A stretch of DNA of 64,000 nt from an uncultured Desulfobacterales bacterium (GTDB taxonomy: Bacteria > Desulfobacterota > Desulfobacteria > Desulfobacterales > JAHEIW01): NCBI GenBank assembly GCA_947259495.1, contig CAMYLV010000031.1, forward strand, positions 30,640-94,639. Reading direction: 5' to 3'. Shown one piece after another: positions 29,289 to 37,194 of the stretch. The stretch's first letter is position 1. Each line of letters starts with the position of its first letter. Made by a program: the position numbers and the translations under genes. Under the pieces are notes generated by a model that was not told the origin of the DNA, made no database searches, and saw nothing but the letters and a program-made list of their open reading frames with translations.

Positions 29289-30542
29289 ATGGAAAAACAA
29301 CCGATCATCGAATTTAAAGGTGTGACCAAACGATTTGATGTGCGCACCATTCTGGATAAGGTCGACTTTCAAATTTATGAGGGCGAGGTGACCACTTTGA
29401 TCGGATTGAGCGGCACGGGCAAGAGCGTGACCCTCAAGCACATAATCGGGCTGCTCAAACCCGATGAGGGCCAGATTCTGTATCGCGGACAGCCCATCGA
29501 TCAAATGAGCAAAAAAGAATGGAACGCATACATCGGTCAGATCAGCTATATGTTTCAAAACAACGCGCTTTTTGATTCGTTGACTGTCTTTGAAAATGTG
29601 GCCTTGCCGCTGCGTCAGACCACCCATCTGGGTAAAAAGGAAATTGCCGAAAAAGCCATGGCCAGCATCGAGCAGACCGAGCTGACCGAGGTATTTGATA
29701 AATACCCATCCGAATTGTCGGGCGGTATGCAAAAGCGGGCCGCGCTGGCCCGGGCGCTGGTCACCGATCCGTCGCTGGTGCTCTTTGATGAGCCCACCAC
29801 CGGTCAGGACCCCATCCGTAAAAATGCCATTTTGGGCATGGTGGCCGAGTATCAAAGGCGGTTTGGCTTTACCGCCCTTTTGATCAGCCACGAAATTCCG
29901 GATGTGTATTTTATCTCCAATCGCATTCTGGCCCTCTATGGCCGCAAAATCGTTTTCCAGGGCACCCCGGATGAATTTGAAGAGTTTGAGCACCCGTTCC
30001 GCGAAGAGATCCTGACCAGCCTTGAAAACTTGCAGGCCGACATCAGTGGCTTATATTCCAAGCGTCACTTTAAGGTTCGTTATCAAACCGATTTGAGCAA
30101 GCGGCATCCGGATGCCATGTACGCGGTGGCCGCCTTTGCCGTCGATGATCTGGACACCATTATCGAGCATATGGGGCATGATGCCGCCCAGGAGATCATC
30201 CGGGCTCTGGGTTCATTCATCAATAAACATTTTGGTGCTGTCGGGGGATTTTCCTCACGGCAGACGATTAATGAATATGCCACCGTTCTGCCTTATTCGA
30301 ACCTTGAGGAGGCCGAGCGGATCATGACGGATTTCAAAAAAGATTTTCGGGAACATGGTTTGCCCGACATCAAGACGTTGCAGGAAGGCGAAAAACCGGG
30401 TGAGGATTCGTTTGAGTTCAACATCCTGGCCGGTCTGGCCCAGGGCAAACCTCAGATTGAAATTGAATCGGTAATGGAATTTGCCCGTTTTAATCAAACA
30501 CCCATCGCACGCTTTCAGTGTGAACGCGGAGGTAAGGCGTAA
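29289..30542 (+). CDS. MlaF-type ABC ATPase with C-terminal degenerate GGDEF-like domain
   Basis: 417 residues; ordinary MlaF has about 260-270. Residues 1-240 are a complete ATPase: Walker A GLSGTGKS (39-46), signature LSGGMQKRAALARAL, Walker B LVLFDEPT and H-loop LLISHEIPD. Residues about 265-365 resemble a GGDEF domain: VAAFAVDDLDTIIEHMGHDA followed by AQEIIRALGSFINKHF and SRQTINEYATVLPYSNLEEA. The catalytic GGDEF tetrad position reads TINEY, so cyclase activity is not expected, though a nucleotide-binding or sensory role is possible. A tail of about 50 residues follows. AGGGGC precedes the ATG. The stop overlaps the mlaD ATG by one base (TAATG). Confidence 0.88.
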   Translation: MEKQPIIEFKGVTKRFDVRTILDKVDFQIYEGEVTTLIGLSGTGKSVTLKHIIGLLKPDEGQILYRGQPIDQMSKKEWNAYIGQISYMFQNNALFDSLTVFENVALPLRQTTHLGKKEIAEKAMASIEQTELTEVFDKYPSELSGGMQKRAALARALVTDPSLVLFDEPTTGQDPIRKNAILGMVAEYQRRFGFTALLISHEIPDVYFISNRILALYGRKIVFQGTPDEFEEFEHPFREEILTSLENLQADISGLYSKRHFKVRYQTDLSKRHPDAMYAVAAFAVDDLDTIIEHMGHDAAQEIIRALGSFINKHFGAVGGFSSRQTINEYATVLPYSNLEEAERIMTDFKKDFREHGLPDIKTLQEGEKPGEDSFEFNILAGLAQGKPQIEIESVMEFARFNQTPIARFQCERGGKA

Positions 30543-31006
30543 TGAAAAAGTATACCCAGGAAACAGTAGTTGGAATTTTTGTAGTCGTCGGTCTTTTTGC
30601 CATCGCATACATGACCGTTAAACTCGGCAATGTCGGCTTTTTCGGCGAACAATCCTATTCTCTGTATGCCAAGTTTAGTTCCGTGAGCGGTCTGCGGGTC
30701 GGCAATCCGGTCAATATGCTCGGTTTGGAGATCGGACGGGTGGAGTCTTTTAAAATGGACCAGGAAAACCAGGTGGCCGTCGTCGAGTTCAAAATCAATA
30801 ACGGTATTCAAATTTTCGATGATGCCATTGCCTCCATCAAAACCGAGGGCTTGATCGGTGACAAATATATCAGCATCGATGCCGGCGGCGGCGGCGATCT
30901 GCTGGCAGACGGTGACCTGATTACCGACACCGAATCGCCCACCGATATCATGGACCTGGTCAGCAAATATGCATTCGGCGATGTCGGCAGCGGAGAAAAA
31001 GAGTAA
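30542..31006 (+). CDS. mlaD: MlaD-family MCE-domain protein
   Basis: 154 residues with one N-terminal membrane helix (TVVGIFVVVGLFAIAYMTV) and a single MCE domain: YAKFSSVSGLRVGNPVNMLG, LEIGRVESF, and IKTEGLIGDKYISIDAGGGG. MlaD forms the periplasmic hexameric ring of the MlaFED(B) transporter and exchanges phospholipid with MlaC. The start overlaps the mlaF stop by one base, so the two are coupled. The length matches short MlaD proteins. No STAS protein (MlaB) is present in this operon. Confidence 0.93.
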   Translation: MKKYTQETVVGIFVVVGLFAIAYMTVKLGNVGFFGEQSYSLYAKFSSVSGLRVGNPVNMLGLEIGRVESFKMDQENQVAVVEFKINNGIQIFDDAIASIKTEGLIGDKYISIDAGGGGDLLADGDLITDTESPTDIMDLVSKYAFGDVGSGEKE

Positions 31007-31108
31007 GGCCGGGTTGTCAACGAATCTATTGTTTGCGCCGTCAAGGGGTTACAATTATAAAAGTTAATTTTTCGGATTTTTGATTATACCAACTAGGGAG
31101 AAAAACAG

Positions 31109-31720
31109 ATGAAAAGAAATTATATCAGACCGGGTGTCATCCTGCTGGCAATTTTGTTGCTCCTGCCGTTTCAGGTTTATGCTGCCGGTGCTAAAGCGAC
31201 CGTCGAAACTCAGATCAACAAGATCCTGACCACCATGAAACAGCCGGGTTTCAAGGACCAATCTCAGGATGCCCAGATTGACGAAATTCGCAAAATCATT
31301 AACGAAGTTTTTGATTATCAGGAACTTTCCAAACGCACCCTGGGCCGGGACTGGAGAAAATTTACACCGGAACAACAGACCGAGTTTATCGATCTTTTCA
31401 GCCAGGTGCTGGAAAATGTTTACGCGGACCGCATTTTAGCCTACACCCATGAGCAAATCGACTTTGGCAAAGAAACCGAACTGAAAAAGGGCCGGGTGGA
31501 GGTTGAAAGCTACATCATCACGCTGGACAATAAAAAGGTACCGCTGTTTTACCGGATGACCCAAAAGGGTGATCAATGGCGGGTTTACGATGTGGTGATC
31601 GAAGGGGTGAGTATGATAAAAAACTACCGCGGCGAATTTAGAGATATGCTTTCTAAAAAGAAGCCTGAAGATCTGCTGCAAACGCTGCGGGAGAAAACCA
31701 AGCAAAAACCGGCCAGCTAG
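31109..31720 (+). CDS. mlaC: MlaC-family periplasmic phospholipid carrier
   Basis: A 203-residue secreted protein with a signal peptide (hydrophobic 8-24, cut after VYAAGA). It has the MlaC signature INEVFDYQELSKRTLGRDWR and the C-terminal QWRVYDVVIEGVSMIKNYRGEFRDML. It ferries phospholipids across the periplasm between MlaA and MlaD. TAGGGAG precedes the ATG. It is the same family as the orphan at 5248 and shares the WxVYD--I-G-S---NYR-EF motif with it, with low overall identity judged by eye. It is followed by mlaA. Confidence 0.93.
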   Translation: MKRNYIRPGVILLAILLLLPFQVYAAGAKATVETQINKILTTMKQPGFKDQSQDAQIDEIRKIINEVFDYQELSKRTLGRDWRKFTPEQQTEFIDLFSQVLENVYADRILAYTHEQIDFGKETELKKGRVEVESYIITLDNKKVPLFYRMTQKGDQWRVYDVVIEGVSMIKNYRGEFRDMLSKKKPEDLLQTLREKTKQKPAS

Positions 31721-31804
31721 ACCCGCCGGCGCAGCAGTTGCTGCTAAAATTTAAAAAGAAAACGCGGTAAATACAACCGGCAACAGATGAAAGGAGCAAA
31801 ACCC

Positions 31805-32623
31805 GTGAAAAAATTATGGGCTGCAACAGTCATATCGGCTTTTTTTCTGATTGTTGGTGTTTTTAATCCTTCCTTTGCAATGGATCGTGAGCTGGGGGTT
31901 TATCTGCTGGCCCAGCAGAGCCAGGAAAAATCTGCTGAAGCCGATAAGGACGTTGACGAAGATGACGAATATGATGACGAGTACGACGATGAGGTTGTGA
32001 AAATTAACGACCCGCTCATTCGGCTGAACCGTGATTTTTATTTGTTAAATGACGGCCTGTACGTTGTTTTTTTTAAGCCGGCGGCCAAAGTCTACAACAA
32101 GATCATACCGGACGAAATCCGCCTGTCGGTCAAAAATTTCTTTTACAACCTGCGCTTTCCCATCCGTTTCGTCAACTGCCTGCTGCAGGCCAAGGGCACC
32201 AAGGCCATGGAGGAGTTTGCCACTTTTTTTCTCAACACCACCGTGGGTTTTGTCGGCATTCAGACACCGGCCGCCTATTATGAGAGTCTGCCGCCCAGTC
32301 CCGAAGACCTGGGGCAGACGCTGGCGGTTTGGGGGCTGGGCAACGGCTTTTTCATCATGTACCCTATTTTAGGGCCCTCCACCTTGCGCGACAGTGCTGA
32401 TTTTATCGACTCGTATTTTTTGGATCCGGTCAACTGGTTGCGCTACCAGCGCTTCGGTGGGTACAGCTGGCGGACGACGGTGGCCATCACGGCCTATGAC
32501 AAGTTTAACAAATTATCTTTTCAGATCGGTGATATCGATGCGCTTAAAGAGGCCGCGTTTGATCCCTATATCGCGGTGCGGGATGCTTACATCGAACATC
32601 GCAACAAATTGATTGCCGAGTAG
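31805..32623 (+). CDS. mlaA: MlaA/VacJ-family outer-membrane lipid transport protein
   Basis: 272 residues from the GTG at 31805, chosen because AAGGAG lies 8 nt before it; an ATG at 31787 overlaps that site. The signal peptide has no lipobox cysteine, unlike the E. coli lipoprotein. A strongly acidic linker of about 20 residues (DEDDEYDDEYDDE) precedes the VacJ domain: NDPLIRLNRDFYLLNDGLY, KPAAKVYNKIIPDEIR, VKNFFYNLRFPIRFVN, NTTVGFVG and MYPILGPSTLRDS. MlaA pulls mislocalised phospholipid from the outer leaflet. It is the last gene of this operon, followed by a strong terminator. Confidence 0.93.
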   Translation: MKKLWAATVISAFFLIVGVFNPSFAMDRELGVYLLAQQSQEKSAEADKDVDEDDEYDDEYDDEVVKINDPLIRLNRDFYLLNDGLYVVFFKPAAKVYNKIIPDEIRLSVKNFFYNLRFPIRFVNCLLQAKGTKAMEEFATFFLNTTVGFVGIQTPAAYYESLPPSPEDLGQTLAVWGLGNGFFIMYPILGPSTLRDSADFIDSYFLDPVNWLRYQRFGGYSWRTTVAITAYDKFNKLSFQIGDIDALKEAAFDPYIAVRDAYIEHRNKLIAE

Positions 32624-32754
32624 TTTGTGCACTGAGAATCCGTTTTTCGATGGTTTTGGGTTGAGTGTTTATCTTAAAAAGGTTGCGGCCTGAACCAAGA
32701 GGGGCAGCCGGCCTGGTTTTTGAATTCCGTTTCGATTCCATTTTTGCATTGTCA

Positions 32755-32781
32755 CGGGGCTTCTGTTATGCAGAAGCCCCG
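32755..32781 (+). terminator. Terminator of the first mla operon
   Basis: A perfect 11-bp stem, CGGGGCTTCTG with CAGAAGCCCCG, and a 5-nt loop lie 132 nt after the mlaA stop. The following T-run is weak (CTGTAGTTT). Confidence 0.6.
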
Positions 32782-32929
32782 CTGTAGTTTGCGGTAAGGT
32801 ATTCTGTGCCGGCAACCTTGACAAATTGTTTCTGAATACAGAAATTTAAGGTTTAAGATGATTCTTTCAGGGGTCCCTATATTTTTGCTATTGGGAAAAT
32901 CGTTAATTCAGGCAAGAGGGATAACACCG

Positions 32930-33793
32930 ATGTTTCAATCTGAAAATGATGGTATTGACCTCGAGCGTTCGGTGGAATTTGCCGAAGGTGTCTACTGGGT
33001 CGGCTATTACGATGAGCAGGCGGGTTTGCACTGCAACCCATATCTGATCGTTGATAACGATGAAGCCCTGGTGATTGACGGCGGCAGCCGCCCGGATTTT
33101 GCCACGGTGATGATGAAAATTTTACAAACCGGCATTGCGCCCAATCAGATCAATGGCCTTCTCTACCAGCACTACGATCCGGATCTTTGCGGCAGTATTC
33201 CCAATTTTGAAGATATCATCAAAAGAGATGACTTAAGAATCATTTCCGATTCGGCCAATTTGATGTTTATCCGCCATTACTCTGTATCTAACCGGCTGCT
33301 GCCTATCAGCCAGATTAATCACCAGTATAAATTTTCTTCCGGGCGAACCCTGCAATTTATCAAGACGCCTTACTCTCACTCCGGCGGCAGCTTTGTAACC
33401 TTCGATCCGCAAACCGGAATCCTTTTCAGCAGCGACCTTTTCGGAAGTCTGGGACTCCAATGGGAACTGTTTTTAAATTTACGACCGGAGTGTATGGACT
33501 GTTTTCATCTTTCAAATTGCCCGGTGAAAAGGACCATCTGCCCGATCAATGATATCCTGAATTTTCATAGAAGCGTTATGCCGTCTGCCAAAGCATTAAA
33601 ATACGCGCTTGAACAGATTTTAGACGTTCCCTTCACGATGATTGCGCCTCAGCATGGCAGCATTATCAATGACCGGAAAGTCATTCGCTACGTGTTCGAG
33701 CAGTTGATAAACTTAACAGACGTGGGCATAGACGGCCTTATCAGTGACGATTACGCATTTGATTTCGACAAGTTGCGGAAACGGTTGGCATAA
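32930..33793 (+). CDS. Flavodiiron-like (ODP-type) metallo-beta-lactamase-fold protein
   Basis: 287 residues from the ATG at 32930 (AGAGGG upstream; an earlier in-frame ATG at 32858 is less likely). It has the MBL fold of flavodiiron proteins without a flavodoxin domain. Candidate iron ligands all occur: His81-x-Asp83-x-Asp85 (YQHYDPDLCGS), His150 (PYSHSGGS), Asp169 (FSSDLFGS) and His242 (APQHGSI). Oxygen-binding di-iron sensors of this kind are known in signalling proteins. A cysteine set, Cys188-x2-Cys191-x5-Cys197-x6-Cys204, is an unusual addition that could hold a metal or disulphides. It ends 1 nt before a PP2C phosphatase gene, suggesting a sensor/effector pair (inference). Confidence 0.75.
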   Translation: MFQSENDGIDLERSVEFAEGVYWVGYYDEQAGLHCNPYLIVDNDEALVIDGGSRPDFATVMMKILQTGIAPNQINGLLYQHYDPDLCGSIPNFEDIIKRDDLRIISDSANLMFIRHYSVSNRLLPISQINHQYKFSSGRTLQFIKTPYSHSGGSFVTFDPQTGILFSSDLFGSLGLQWELFLNLRPECMDCFHLSNCPVKRTICPINDILNFHRSVMPSAKALKYALEQILDVPFTMIAPQHGSIINDRKVIRYVFEQLINLTDVGIDGLISDDYAFDFDKLRKRLA

Positions 33794-33794
33794 A

Positions 33795-34802
33795 ATGAAA
33801 TTTGACGATCTTTTAAAAGATCAAATCGCGCAATTAGATCTCAAGAATCCTCAAAATGGGCCATTGATCAAGCAAGCATTAGAATCCTGGGCTTCTTTGA
33901 AAGACACCGGGATCAATAATCAGCTCCTGCAGGATCTGGTCTTAAAGTATTCTGCCTCCGAAAAGAAGCTCAAACAGCTGAATCAGGTGCTCCTCGACAA
34001 ACAGAAACGACTGGATGCCGACCTTGCGGCTGCGGCCGAGATTCAGAAAAGCCTTTTGCCCCACAAAGTCGATTCAACCGCAAACCTATCGATTGCCTGG
34101 AAATTTGAGCCCTGTGAACATACCGGTGGGGACATTTTTAATATGTTTCAGCTGGACGATGACCATTGGGCGCTTTACATGCTAGATGTCAGCGGTCACG
34201 GAGTTCAGGCGGCGATGATAACGGTTTCGGTTGCTCAATTTTTACAGCCCAATTCCGGTCATCTTGTCAAGCGTAATTTTGGCAGATCATCAGCACCCCA
34301 CCAACTGAGAACCCCGGCTGAAGTGCTGACTGCGCTCGATGCCGAGTTTCCATTCGAGCGCTTTAATAATTTTTTTACCATCACGTACATGATCGTCAAT
34401 ACAAAAACCGGCAACCTCAGATACAGCAATGCCGGGCACCCTCACTCCGTTGTGATGCGCAAGGACGGCAATCTGGAATTGTTGCAAAAGGGCGGCCCGG
34501 CGATCGGCATGGGCGAATTTCACCTGTTAAGCGGGCAGGCAGAACGATTCGAAGAAGGGCGTTTGCAACTCAAGCTCGGCGACAAGCTATTTGTCTATAC
34601 CGATGGTATCGTCGAATATCAGCATCCGAATGGTGAATTTTACGGCACCGAGCGCTTTTATGAAGCGCTGCAAGCGCTGAAGGGCGAATCCTTAAATGAA
34701 ATGGTCGAGCAGTCCATTAAAGCTTTAATGAATTTTGGCGACAATACTAAACCACAGGATGATGTCACCCTCCTGGGGCTGGAGCTTAAAAAATCGAACT
34801 GA
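33795..34802 (+). CDS. PP2C/SpoIIE-family protein phosphatase (RsbU-like)
   Basis: 335 residues from the ATG at 33795, one nucleotide after the preceding stop. The N-terminal 80 residues are helical, ending in a likely coiled coil (KLKQLNQVLLDKQKRLDADLAAAAEIQKSLLP), the usual linker of RsbU-type phosphatases. The catalytic domain shows HTGGDIFNMF, YMLDVSGHGVQAAMIT, RYSNAGHPHSVV, FVYTDGIVEYQ and KPQDDVTLLGLE, giving the Asp metal ligands. Such enzymes dephosphorylate STAS-domain anti-sigma antagonists. A STAS protein with a canonical serine lies at 40.7 kb, but a link is only a guess. Confidence 0.9.
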   Translation: MKFDDLLKDQIAQLDLKNPQNGPLIKQALESWASLKDTGINNQLLQDLVLKYSASEKKLKQLNQVLLDKQKRLDADLAAAAEIQKSLLPHKVDSTANLSIAWKFEPCEHTGGDIFNMFQLDDDHWALYMLDVSGHGVQAAMITVSVAQFLQPNSGHLVKRNFGRSSAPHQLRTPAEVLTALDAEFPFERFNNFFTITYMIVNTKTGNLRYSNAGHPHSVVMRKDGNLELLQKGGPAIGMGEFHLLSGQAERFEEGRLQLKLGDKLFVYTDGIVEYQHPNGEFYGTERFYEALQALKGESLNEMVEQSIKALMNFGDNTKPQDDVTLLGLELKKSN

Positions 34803-35055
34803 AAAGCTGATCTTTTGGTCCGACTGTTTGCCGTGCGACGATAAAATCCATCAGAGCTGACTGTTTTACCTATATCCTTCCATCTTTCTTTGTTAGAATT
34901 CTATTTTCCTGGAGTTAGTGTTTTTTTTATTGATTTCTCAAAAATCTTAATATAGAGATGTCGTACTATATTTATTAATAACGATTACTATTTAAGATAA
35001 TGCACGAGGGGCTTATCTGTAGTTCAAAATTATCAAGAGTAAAGGAGAAAACTAG

Positions 35056-35826
35056 ATGATGAACCAACGTTTGTTTACAGGATTGCTGGTTTTGCTGCTC
35101 ACAGTATTGCTCGTGATACCCGGTGCCCAGGCTGCCGAATATTCTATCGGTGGCGGTATCGGGGTGGCGCCCGACTATGAAGGTTCCGATGATTACCAGA
35201 TGGTGCCGATACCGGCCGGTGATGCTAAATTCGACAACGGCATGTTTGTAAAATTAATGGGCTTGAATCTCAGGGCCAACCTGATCCCCAGCAGCTTCTG
35301 GCGACTGGGGCCGGTTTACAATTATCGTCCCTCGCGCAGCGATGTGGACAACAACCGGGTTGACAGAATGCAAAATGTGGACTCTGCCAATGAGTTGGGT
35401 GTTTTTGGGGGGATTGAGTGGGAAAACTGGTTTCTTTCCCTGGAAGCCCTGGTTGACACCGGCAGCGCCTATAATGGCTGGTATTCCACGCTGAAAGGCG
35501 GTTACAACTGGATCATCAGCAATGAATGGGCGCTTTCAATCGGCGCTCACAGTACCTATGCCGACGATGACTACATGCAAACCTATTTTGGGGTCTCCAG
35601 AAAGGATTCGAACCGTAGCGGCTTAAAACGATACAACGCGGATGGCGACATCAAAGATGTGGGTCTTGATCTGGGTGCGAACTGGAATTTTGCCGACAAC
35701 TGGGGTCTGCGGGGCATCCTCAGCGTCAGCCAGCTGGTAGGTGATGCCGATGATAACAGCCCGGTTACGGACCAGGGCAGTGAAACCCAGGTTTTTACCG
35801 GCGTTCTGGTGATGTTTAAATTTTAG
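35056..35826 (+). CDS. MipA/OmpV-family outer-membrane protein
   Basis: 256 residues with a signal peptide (hydrophobic 9-25, cut after AQA). The family pattern is AAEYSIGGGIGVAPDYEGSD at the mature N-terminus, alternating beta-strands, LKGGYNW and a terminal phenylalanine (VLVMFKF) expected for an outer-membrane barrel recognised by BamA. MipA/OmpV proteins are small barrels of poorly known role, in some species interacting with murein enzymes. AAAGGAG precedes the ATG, and a terminator follows. The 253-nt upstream gap shows AT-rich sequence with no clear promoter match. Confidence 0.88.
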   Translation: MMNQRLFTGLLVLLLTVLLVIPGAQAAEYSIGGGIGVAPDYEGSDDYQMVPIPAGDAKFDNGMFVKLMGLNLRANLIPSSFWRLGPVYNYRPSRSDVDNNRVDRMQNVDSANELGVFGGIEWENWFLSLEALVDTGSAYNGWYSTLKGGYNWIISNEWALSIGAHSTYADDDYMQTYFGVSRKDSNRSGLKRYNADGDIKDVGLDLGANWNFADNWGLRGILSVSQLVGDADDNSPVTDQGSETQVFTGVLVMFKF

Positions 35827-35913
35827 GCGCTCTGGCGCTGCACCCGAACCGCGCTCGCAAATCCGGCACACGTGTTCCAACGAGACGTGCCCTTATAATC
35901 AGGGAAATAAAAT

Positions 35914-35942
35914 GCGGGGCTTTGACGTTTAAAAAGCCCCGC
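35914..35942. terminator. Terminator after the OmpV gene
   Basis: GCGGGGCTT pairs with AAGCCCCGC around an 11-nt loop, followed on the plus strand by TCTATTT. It separates the convergent OmpV and DUF2846-like genes. Confidence 0.65.
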
Positions 35943-36006
35943 TTCTATTTCAAGACAGGTACAATAATGCTATTGTTATCTCAATTCCGCAATCCGCAAT
36001 ATTGAT

Positions 36007-36405
36007 CTAATCGATCGGTTTCGATTGCGTCATCCAGGATTCTGCTTTGCGCTCACTGATTCCGTCGATCTCAAACCCGAATTGTGATGAATCGGTTGTT
36101 ATTGCAAAATAATGTTTGCGTCCGCGTTCCAGGGCTGCGGCGATGTTCTGATCGGGTATTCCGATCTTGTGGACGCCGGGGTTGACATAAAAAGTTACAT
36201 ATTGCCCGGCTTTTAAGCGGGCGATCACATCACCATCCAAAAGAACCTTCATTGAAAAACCCAGCCCAACCATACGTCTTTCGCGTATAACCGTTACTTC
36301 CGCCGCATCGGCAGAATACCCCTGGGACGGGAAGAATTCCGTTTTACCGCTGGTGCATGCCGCCAGCAAAAAAGAAATTATGATTAACAACACATATCGT
36401 TTCAT
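36007..36405 (-). CDS. DUF2846-like lipoprotein
   Basis: 132 residues from the ATG at 36405, with AGAGG upstream. The frame is open for a further 39 codons, but the signal sequence begins here. The lipoprotein signal MKRYVLLIIISFLLAAC has lipobox LAAC. The mature part contains VTVIRERRMVGLGFSMKVLL, DGDVIARLKAGQYVTFYV and NPGVHKIGI, the pattern of DUF2846-type small envelope lipoproteins. The biochemical role is unknown. It follows the pqiC-like gene on the same strand with a 150-nt gap and could belong to the second lipid-transport operon. Confidence 0.75.
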   Translation of the reverse strand: MKRYVLLIIISFLLAACTSGKTEFFPSQGYSADAAEVTVIRERRMVGLGFSMKVLLDGDVIARLKAGQYVTFYVNPGVHKIGIPDQNIAAALERGRKHYFAITTDSSQFGFEIDGISERKAESWMTQSKPID

Positions 36406-36555
36406 GTTTTCCTCTACAAAGCCGTAATCCAAAATTTTTACCCTTAGGAATTCGGTTTTGGCATAACAGCCTCCGTCAGATTTCCACAGGGTATTTATCA
36501 AATCCTCAACTGTTTCATCCAAAATGTCAAATCTAAAATCTAAAATGTATTGATC

Positions 36556-37194
36556 CTACTGCCGCGCCGCCGTATCTTCAAGCCGCTTAATTTCTTCAGC
36601 GATTTCAAGGCTGAGCTTTGCCACCAGGCGGCTCTGGGCGGCAACCATGGCGGCAATCGTATCGTCACCCGCTGATGCGCTTAAGTCCGCTTGTCTTTCC
36701 GCAAGAAGCCGGTCGCCGTTTTCGCCAAAAACAACCCAGCGGGACCTCAGCACCACATTTTTTCCAGGCTCGCCATCAAAGCGGCTGACCTCCATCGCAA
36801 CCTGATATGTTATCGGTATCGTCGTTTTCCAGGGGAAAATTGCGATGCGTTCAGTGGACAGTAAGATGGATAAATTATCTGCCAGCACACGCAAAAAATT
36901 ATCTTGTAAAGGTTCCGCCCATCTGCTGAATTGAGCAATCCTGATTTCGTTTTTGCTGGTTCGAGTGACGATTTGCGGTCGATCCAACACCTGCGTAATT
37001 TGAATGGGTCCGACCCCAATGGTGGCCGCATTTAAAACGGTTACAGTCCGTGTTTGGCTCTCGGAGCTATGCAGCGAATTTAAAACGTAAAATCTGGTGG
37101 GCGGTGTTCGACTGCCGCCGCCCAGACATCCACCCAAAATCAGCAAACAGACAACGGCAACTGTGCTTGCCGATCTAAATTTTTTTTGATGCAT
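36556..37194 (-). CDS. PqiC/ABC-transport auxiliary lipoprotein
   Basis: 212 residues with a lipoprotein signal (VVCLLILGGC, lipobox LGGC). The mature chain has the family pattern TRFYVLNSL, IGVGPIQITQVLDRPQIVTRTSKN and QFSRWAEPLQDNFLRVLADNL. These outer-membrane-anchored lipoproteins accompany MCE proteins of the PqiB or Mla type and are thought to complete the trans-envelope path. The ATG overlaps the stop of the MCE gene by one base (TGATG), supporting a joint role. It is the last well-placed gene of the operon 41022-36556. Confidence 0.88.
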   Translation of the reverse strand: MHQKKFRSASTVAVVCLLILGGCLGGGSRTPPTRFYVLNSLHSSESQTRTVTVLNAATIGVGPIQITQVLDRPQIVTRTSKNEIRIAQFSRWAEPLQDNFLRVLADNLSILLSTERIAIFPWKTTIPITYQVAMEVSRFDGEPGKNVVLRSRWVVFGENGDRLLAERQADLSASAGDDTIAAMVAAQSRLVAKLSLEIAEEIKRLEDTAARQ

